Notes under the pieces: model-generated | What the model was told of the DNA's origin: nothing | The model's input: only the letters and a program-made list of their open reading frames with translations | Database searches by the model: none | Position numbers and translations under genes: made by a program | In this document: one piece after another, positions 58,216 to 64,000 of the stretch | How positions within the stretch are numbered: the stretch's first letter is position 1 | Layout of the letters: the number at the start of each line of letters is the position of its first letter | Assembly (NCBI GenBank): GCA_024330185.1 | Contig: JANDLV010000007.1 | Span: forward strand, 33,441-97,440 | Direction of reading: 5' to 3' | Length of the DNA stretch: 64,000 nt | Origin: Candidatus Siliceabacter maunaloa | Lineage (GTDB): Bacteria; Actinomycetota; Thermoleophilia; Solirubrobacterales; Solirubrobacteraceae

Positions 58216-59754
58216 TCAGCCCGGGGGGACGGGCGCGGGTGGCACCGGCGCCTGAGGCGGCACCGGCTCCTGGGGCACCACGGGCTCCTGCCCCACGACG
58301 CCCCCGCCGGAACCCGGGTTGTTGCCCGCGGGCGGACGGCGGCGCAGGTCGCCGATGCGCTTCACCGACGCCTGCAGGCGCTCGACGTCGAGCTCGCCCT
58401 CGCGGATGGCCGTGACGACGGCGCGGTAGGCCACCTCCTGCTCCTCCCGCCCGCCGGGGAGGTAGAGCAGGTCGCACCCGGCCTGCAGGGCGTCGACCGC
58501 GTCGTCGCCCACGTCCCCGCCGCCCGCCGCCGTGGTGGTCAGGAGGTTGGCGCTGACCACCACGCCGTCGAAGTCGAGGTCGTCGCGCAGCAGGTCGACG
58601 GCCTCGGGAACCAGCGTGGCTGGCGTCACGGGGTCCAGCGCGGTATACAGGGCGGCGGACATCTGGATGCCGCGCACGTTACGGGAGACCGCGTTGAATG
58701 CGCGGATGGAGTTGTCGCGCAGGCTCTGGAGGTCCAGGCCGACGGTGGCCGGGCCCAGGCCGGGATCCTGCGAGGCGGCGCCCTCGCCGGGGAAGCTGTT
58801 GACGATCGGTGTCACCCCGCCCTCGTCCCAGCCGGTGACCGAGGCGCGCACCGCGCGCGCCACCCGCGCCGGGTCGTCAGAGAAGCCCCGACCCTCGGCC
58901 GCGCCGCCGGTCGTGGCCACCGAGGCGTCGGGTGCCAGCACGGCGTCGACGCCCACGCCGGCCAGGGCCCGGGCCGCACTGCGCGCCCCCCGGCGTACCG
59001 CCGCGAGGCTCTCTGAGCCCAGCGACCCCTGCCCGCCGGGCGGAAGGTCGCCGAAGGCCGACTGGTCGCCGCCCTCCTGGGGGACGATCACGATCGGCCG
59101 GCGGCCCTCGCGCAGGCGCGCCACGTCGCGCACCTGCTGGACGAGGGTGGTGACCTGCTCCTCGTCGACGTAGTTGTTCTCGTCGATCAGCACAGCGCCC
59201 CACTCGCGCGTCTGCAGGCGCTCGAAGAAGGAGGCCGTCGGATCCTGCCCCGAGAAGCCGACCAGGAACAGGCCCGCGGCCAGGCGGCGGATCTGCTCGT
59301 CGCTGAGGTCGGGGCGTGCGTCCTCCTCGTCCTCCTCGTCCTCCTCGGCGTCACGCTGCTCGCCGCCGCCGAAGCGCGAGCCCGCCTCGATGGTGGGGAA
59401 CGGGTCCCCGCCGCCGCTGGTGGTCACCACCACTGCGACCGCTGCGCCGCCGGCCAGCAGCACCAGCACTCCGCCCAGCAGCGCGAGCAGCCGGCGACGC
59501 TCGTGCGCCTCGCCCTCCCGTCCGCGCAGCACCGCCCACAGGCGACGCAGGCCGGGGTGGGCCTCCCATCCTCGCAGCACCGCCCAGAGGCGGCGCAGGC
59601 GCGGGTGGGCCTTCCATCCTTGCAGCACCGCCCACAGGCGGCGCAGGCGCGGGTGGGCCTTCCATCCGTGCAGCACCGCCCACAGGCGGCGCAGGCGCGG
59701 GTGGGCCCATCCTCGCAGCGCCGCCCAGAGGCGGCGCAGGCCGTCCGCCCCCAT
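58216..59754 (-). CDS. Membrane-anchored GH3-like protein, catalytically degenerate, with N-terminal tandem repeats
   Basis: A 512-residue protein. Residues 1 to about 80 are five near-identical Arg/Trp-rich units of about 16 residues (each with LRRLWAVL), then a membrane segment (LLALLGGVLVLLAGGAAVAV), an acidic linker (EEDEEDEEDARP) and a GH3 NagZ-like barrel (AAGLFLVGFSGQDPTASFFE, DPARVARAVRASVTGWDEGG). Key residues are replaced: KHFPGHG is NSFPGEG, and the nucleophile SDDL is SANL. A proline-rich tail ends it. It probably binds rather than cuts muropeptides or other glycan. GTG-free start at ATG 59754. Confidence 0.8.
   Translation of the reverse strand: MGADGLRRLWAALRGWAHPRLRRLWAVLHGWKAHPRLRRLWAVLQGWKAHPRLRRLWAVLRGWEAHPGLRRLWAVLRGREGEAHERRRLLALLGGVLVLLAGGAAVAVVVTTSGGGDPFPTIEAGSRFGGGEQRDAEEDEEDEEDARPDLSDEQIRRLAAGLFLVGFSGQDPTASFFERLQTREWGAVLIDENNYVDEEQVTTLVQQVRDVARLREGRRPIVIVPQEGGDQSAFGDLPPGGQGSLGSESLAAVRRGARSAARALAGVGVDAVLAPDASVATTGGAAEGRGFSDDPARVARAVRASVTGWDEGGVTPIVNSFPGEGAASQDPGLGPATVGLDLQSLRDNSIRAFNAVSRNVRGIQMSAALYTALDPVTPATLVPEAVDLLRDDLDFDGVVVSANLLTTTAAGGGDVGDDAVDALQAGCDLLYLPGGREEQEVAYRAVVTAIREGELDVERLQASVKRIGDLRRRPPAGNNPGSGGGVVGQEPVVPQEPVPPQAPVPPAPVPPG
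59527..59742 (-). repeat. 48-bp coding tandem repeat in the GH3-like gene
   Basis: Units begin at 59527, 59575, 59623, 59671 and 59716; the fourth unit is 45 bp and the fifth is partial. They encode the Arg/Trp-rich N-terminal repeats of the GH3-like protein. Near identity between units suggests recent expansion and likely length variation between strains. Confidence 0.85.
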
Positions 59755-59761
59755 CAGTCCC

Positions 59762-59767
59762 TAGCCT
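59762..59767 (+). promoter_or_regulatory. -10-like hexamer TAGCCT of lysC
   Basis: It ends 8 bases before the GTG at 59776 and predicts a leaderless transcript. It lies only eight bases outside the divergent GH3-like gene. Confidence 0.5.
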
Positions 59768-59775
59768 TGACGGCC

Positions 59776-61041
<1,266 letters not shown>

Positions 61042-61207
61042 TGGTGGTCCCTCCGGCGAGTCTCGCACCGTTTCGCCGGGCGACAACCGTCGCATGGCGG
61101 CGTCCTCGCTCGGGGCCAGGCCTCCGGCCTTGTCCCCTCCCTGCGTCCTTGCCCTGCTCGGTTCTCGCCTCGGCGAACCGGCACGCGACCCACCGGAGGA
61201 ACCACTG

Positions 61208-62236
61208 ATGCGTCTCGCGGTCGTCGGCGCGACGGGGGCGGTGGGCACGGTGATGCTCGAGCGGCTTCGCGCGCGATCGTTCCCCGCCGACGAGATCGTC
61301 GCCTTCGCCAGCGCGCGCAGCGCCGGCCGTGAGCTGGACGGCGGCCTGGTCGTACAGGAGCTCGCCGAGGAGGCCGTCCGTGGCTTCGACCTCGCCATCT
61401 TCTCCGCGGGCGCCCATACCAGCCGAGAGTGGGCGCCGCGCTTCGCGCAGGCGGGCGCCGCGGTGGTCGACAACTCGAGCGCCTGGCGCATGCACGACGA
61501 CGTGCCCCTGGTGGTCAGCGAGGTCAACCCCGACGACCTGGGCTGGCACGACGGCATCGTGGCCAACCCCAACTGCTCGACCATGCAGATGGTCGTCGCG
61601 CTCAAGCCCCTGCACGACGCTGCGGGCATCGAGCGCCTGGTCGTCTCGACCTACCAGTCGGTGAGCGGCACGGGCATGAAGGCCATCGAGGAGTTGCGCC
61701 GCCAGGCGCGCGCGGTGCTCGACGGCGAGCCGCTCGGGGAGCCGCAGGTCTACGCCCACCCCATCGCCTTCAACGTGCTGCCCCACGCCGGCTCCTTCGC
61801 CGACGGCGACGATCACACCGACGAGGAGCGCAAGCTCATGGCGGAGACGCGCAAGATCCTCGGCGACGACGCGATCCGCGTCAGCGCCACCTGCGTGCGC
61901 GTCCCCGTGGTCTTCGGCCACTCCGAGGCCGTCAACGTCCAGACCCGCCGCCCGCTGGAGGCCGCCGAGGCCCGCGACCTGCTGGCCGCCGCCCCCGGCG
62001 TGACCGTGCTGGACGACCCCGGCAGCGGCGTCTACCCAATCGCCACCGCCGCCGCCGGGCACGACGACGTCTTCGTCGGGCGCATTCGCCGCGATCCCTC
62101 CCACGACAGCGCGCTGGACCTCTGGGTGGTCAGCGACAACATCCGCAAGGGAGCGGCCACCAACGCCGTCCAGCTCGCCGAACTGCTCGTGCAGCGCGAC
62201 CTCCTGCACGGGCGCGCGGGCACCAAGGCGGCGTAG
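61208..62236 (+). CDS. asd: Aspartate-semialdehyde dehydrogenase
   Basis: A 342-residue protein: MRLAVVGATGAVGTVMLERL (NADP-binding), SAGAHTSREWAPRFAQAGAA, VVDNSSAWRMHDDVPLVVSE and VANPNCSTMQMV with the catalytic Cys near residue 123. It reduces aspartyl phosphate made by LysC. GGAGG precedes ATG 61208, so the longer open frame is not used. The 166 bases before it show no clear promoter; it is probably on the lysC transcript. Confidence 0.96.
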   Translation: MRLAVVGATGAVGTVMLERLRARSFPADEIVAFASARSAGRELDGGLVVQELAEEAVRGFDLAIFSAGAHTSREWAPRFAQAGAAVVDNSSAWRMHDDVPLVVSEVNPDDLGWHDGIVANPNCSTMQMVVALKPLHDAAGIERLVVSTYQSVSGTGMKAIEELRRQARAVLDGEPLGEPQVYAHPIAFNVLPHAGSFADGDDHTDEERKLMAETRKILGDDAIRVSATCVRVPVVFGHSEAVNVQTRRPLEAAEARDLLAAAPGVTVLDDPGSGVYPIATAAAGHDDVFVGRIRRDPSHDSALDLWVVSDNIRKGAATNAVQLAELLVQRDLLHGRAGTKAA

Positions 62237-62247
62237 CGGCTGCAGGC

Positions 62248-62850
62248 TCAGCGCCCCAGGCCGCGCAGCTCGCGGCGGTTGCGAACGCCGACCTTGCGGA
62301 AGATCGAGCGCGCGTGGGTGCGCACCGTCTCCACGCCCACCTGCAGCTCGCGGGCGATCTGGGCGTTGGTGGTACCGGCGCGCAGGTGCTCGAGCACCTC
62401 GGCCTCGCGTGGCGTGAGGATCTCGGGTCCGCTGGGCTCCGGGGGCGTGACGGCCGCGCAGCGCGGCAGCACCTGCATGCCCCGCGAGGCCAGGTGCACG
62501 GCGTTGAGGATGTCGCGACCCCGGGTCTCCTTGGACAGGCAGGCCGTGGCGCCGAAGGCCAGCATCTGGTTGCACTCGGCGGTCGTCGGCCGGTTGGCCA
62601 GCACGAGCAGGCGGGTGTCCGGGTGATCGGCGGACAGGCGGTGGACCTCCACGGCCGAACGCAGGGAGCCGAAGCTCAGCAGGGCCACGTGCGGCCTGTG
62701 ACGGGCCAGTGCGGCGTCCAGCCCGTCGTGCTCGACATCGCGGGCCACGATGGCGAGGTTCTGGTCGGTGGACAGCAGCGCGCGCAGGCCGTGGCTGACG
62801 AGGTCGTCGAAGCGCTCGAGCAGGACGGAGACCGGCGAGCCGTGGGGCAC
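62248..62850 (-). CDS. Atypical NarL/FixJ-family response regulator lacking the phosphoacceptor Asp
   Basis: A 200-residue protein. Residues 1 to about 120 are a receiver-like domain, but the strand that normally ends in the phosphorylated Asp reads HVALLSFGSLRS, with Ser-Phe instead. The C-terminal LuxR-type helix-turn-helix is intact: EILTPREAEVLEHLRAGTTN, AQIARELQVGVETVRTHARS. It likely binds DNA without phosphorylation, or is controlled otherwise. GTG start. It is divergent from a dead histidine kinase gene, and is convergent with asd. Confidence 0.82.
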   Translation of the reverse strand: MPHGSPVSVLLERFDDLVSHGLRALLSTDQNLAIVARDVEHDGLDAALARHRPHVALLSFGSLRSAVEVHRLSADHPDTRLLVLANRPTTAECNQMLAFGATACLSKETRGRDILNAVHLASRGMQVLPRCAAVTPPEPSGPEILTPREAEVLEHLRAGTTNAQIARELQVGVETVRTHARSIFRKVGVRNRRELRGLGR

Positions 62851-63313
62851 GAGCCCTGTATCGGCACTTTCGTGCCATCGGGTGAGCGCCGCGTCCCCCC
62901 AGGATCACCCCGCGCAGGGGAAGCGGCGACACGGCGATTGCGCCACCATGCGCCTACGTCCGCGAGGGAGGCGCCGGTGAGGCGCCGCGGACGAGACTTC
63001 CGCGGGACGGAAGGGGTACTCAGAGGGGCGTCGTGCCGACCGGGGGGGCCGGCACGAGTTGGTTCTCCTCGCGGCTTCGCGGCCCGGGGCTGGTGAAAAT
63101 GGTGGATGATCGGGGGGTCGCCTGCCTGACGCCCCGCTTCTTTGGTGCCTTGGAGCCCGAGGTTAGTTTGTCGAGCTTTGTGCCACCCACCTCAGGTCCC
63201 CTGACGGACCCGGGCCGGGAGGCGACGCACCCCTCCAGCCCGCGGGCGAGCCGTACCGAGATCGCGCTGCGCGATCTCCGACTGGCTGCGCTGGATCCGG
63301 GGTCTGCGCGCTG
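62851..63313. other. Intergenic region upstream of the kinase remnant
   Basis: About 460 bases without a gene I can support. One frame stays open (reading VKMVDDRGVACLTPRFFGA and on), but it does not resemble a known protein and continues out of frame with the kinase remnant. No clear promoter or RNA structure seen. Confidence 0.4.
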
Positions 63314-63946
63314 GGCGCGGGTCTGCGCGAGCGGGCGCACGCGTCGGTGGCCGAGGAGCGCGCCGATCGCCTCGAGGAGGAGCGCGAGGAGCGGGCGCAC
63401 GCGGCGGTGGCCGAGGAGCGCGCGAGGATCGCGCGCGAGCTGCACGACGTCGTCTCCCACTCGATCAGGGTGATCGCGGGTGCGGACGGGGTCCATGCGC
63501 CGCCGGCTTCGCCATGATCGTCCCGACGAGGCGACCGAGCTGCTGGCCACCGAACAGACCGCGCGCCAGGCGCTCGCCGAGATGCGCCGCATGCTCGGCC
63601 TGCTGCGCGCCGACGAGGACGGCGCGTCGCTCTCCCCACAGCCGGGCCTGGACCAGGTCGGCGCGCTGGTCGAGCAGGTCGGCGACGCCGGACTGGCCGT
63701 CGAGCTCGACGTGTCCGGGGAACCCGGGCGCTGCCGCCCGGCTTCGACCTGGCCGCCTAACGCATCGCCCAGGAGGGCCTCACCAACGTCCTGCGCCACG
63801 CGGGTCCCGCCCGCGCGCGCGTGGTCGTGCGCTACGGCGACCGCGAGCTCGACCTCGAGGTCGCGGACGACGGCCGCGGGCCGGGTCCCGAGCGCAACGG
63901 CCAGGGCCACGGGATCATCGGGATGCGCGAGCGCGTGACCCTCTAC
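63314..63946 (+). pseudogene. Histidine kinase (HisKA_3/NarX-type) with several inactivating lesions
   Basis: A duplicated coiled coil (RERAHASVAEERADRLEEER with a second copy 60 bases on) leads to the intact H-box IARELHDVVSHSIRVIAG; the His codon is 63443-63445. A frameshift near 63485 interrupts it; HDRPDEATELLATEQTARQA continues in another frame. A second frameshift falls near 63730, then a TAA at 63758-63760 replaces a Tyr codon before RIAQEGLTNVLRHAG. The ATP-binding DDGRGPGP is readable, but the sequence diverges after MRERVTLY at 63946. It cannot make a working kinase. Confidence 0.82.
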
Positions 63947-64000
63947 CTCCCTTTCCGCACTTCTCGGTCGCTATTTCTCCCCCCACCCTTCGGCGTGCTG

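Noticed and set aside
59527..59742. Regular 48-bp repeats resembling a CRISPR array
   Set aside because: Units are directly adjacent without unique spacers, lie in frame inside a coding region and encode a protein repeat. No cas genes are present in the window.
61042..61207. Possible regulatory leader between lysC and asd
   Set aside because: No hexamer at the usual distance, no hairpin ladder and no leader peptide were found; asd has its own SD and is most simply on the lysC transcript.
63033..63473. Plus-strand frame of about 146 codons before the kinase remnant
   Set aside because: It runs through the kinase coiled coil and H-box in the wrong frame and has no recognisable domain or promoter.

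Overview
The window is very GC-rich DNA dominated by a cell-surface polysaccharide locus. It looks like a chromosome of a deep-branching actinobacterium, most likely Thermoleophilia or Solirubrobacterales. That placement is inferred from base composition, the SRP RNA-dnaX-ybaB-recR-lysC-asd gene order (also roughly the mycobacterial order), the galactofuranose genes and the secreted protein families. No 16S gene is present to settle it.

Layout. 1-5272: edge of the glycan locus (a methyltransferase cut by the window edge, two GT4 enzymes, one GT2) interrupted by a DUF4143 ATPase. 5273-6561: two divergent toxin-antitoxin modules (MazEF-like and VapBC-like). 6655-17841: first export module (GT2, a GT-C-like giant membrane protein, Wzm/Wzt ABC exporter, glycosyltransferases, methyltransferase). 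17845-23122: a methyltransferase and a UDP-GlcNAc conversion trio (4,6-dehydratase, reductase, 2-epimerase) with a GT4. 23119-30472: UDP-galactopyranose mutase within a family of related GT2 enzymes. 30615-42182: second giant membrane protein, nucleotide-sugar dehydrogenase, RHH/RelE module, second Wzm/Wzt exporter and large GT4 enzymes, one fused to a methyltransferase. 42183-48973: secreted and envelope proteins. 48991-50302: gene graveyard at a tRNA-Val. 50461-62850: stress protein, long SRP RNA, GH2 protein, dnaX-ybaB-recR, a degenerate GH3 protein, lysC-asd and a LuxR-type regulator. 63314-63946: dead histidine kinase gene.

How the genes fit together. The glycosyltransferases would build one or two glycans containing galactofuranose, a uronic-type sugar and an L-deoxy amino sugar. 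Two separate ABC exporters, each with a Wzt C-terminal recognition domain, would move finished chains across the membrane. The GT4-methyltransferase fusion is a candidate chain terminator read by a Wzt domain, by analogy with WbdD. Each exporter lies near one of two paralogous giant membrane proteins that share a C-terminal beta-rich domain.

Recurring features. Many genes have a TANNNT hexamer only 6-10 bases before the start codon, and the same hexamer lies 7 bases before the SRP RNA 5' end, so leaderless mRNAs appear common. A 160-bp palindromic element flanked by CTAG occurs twice. Genome erosion shows as a broken antitoxin, integrase fragments, a two-gene chimera, a glycosyltransferase scar and a kinase with several lesions. 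All functional calls come from reading sequence by eye; no database search was run.
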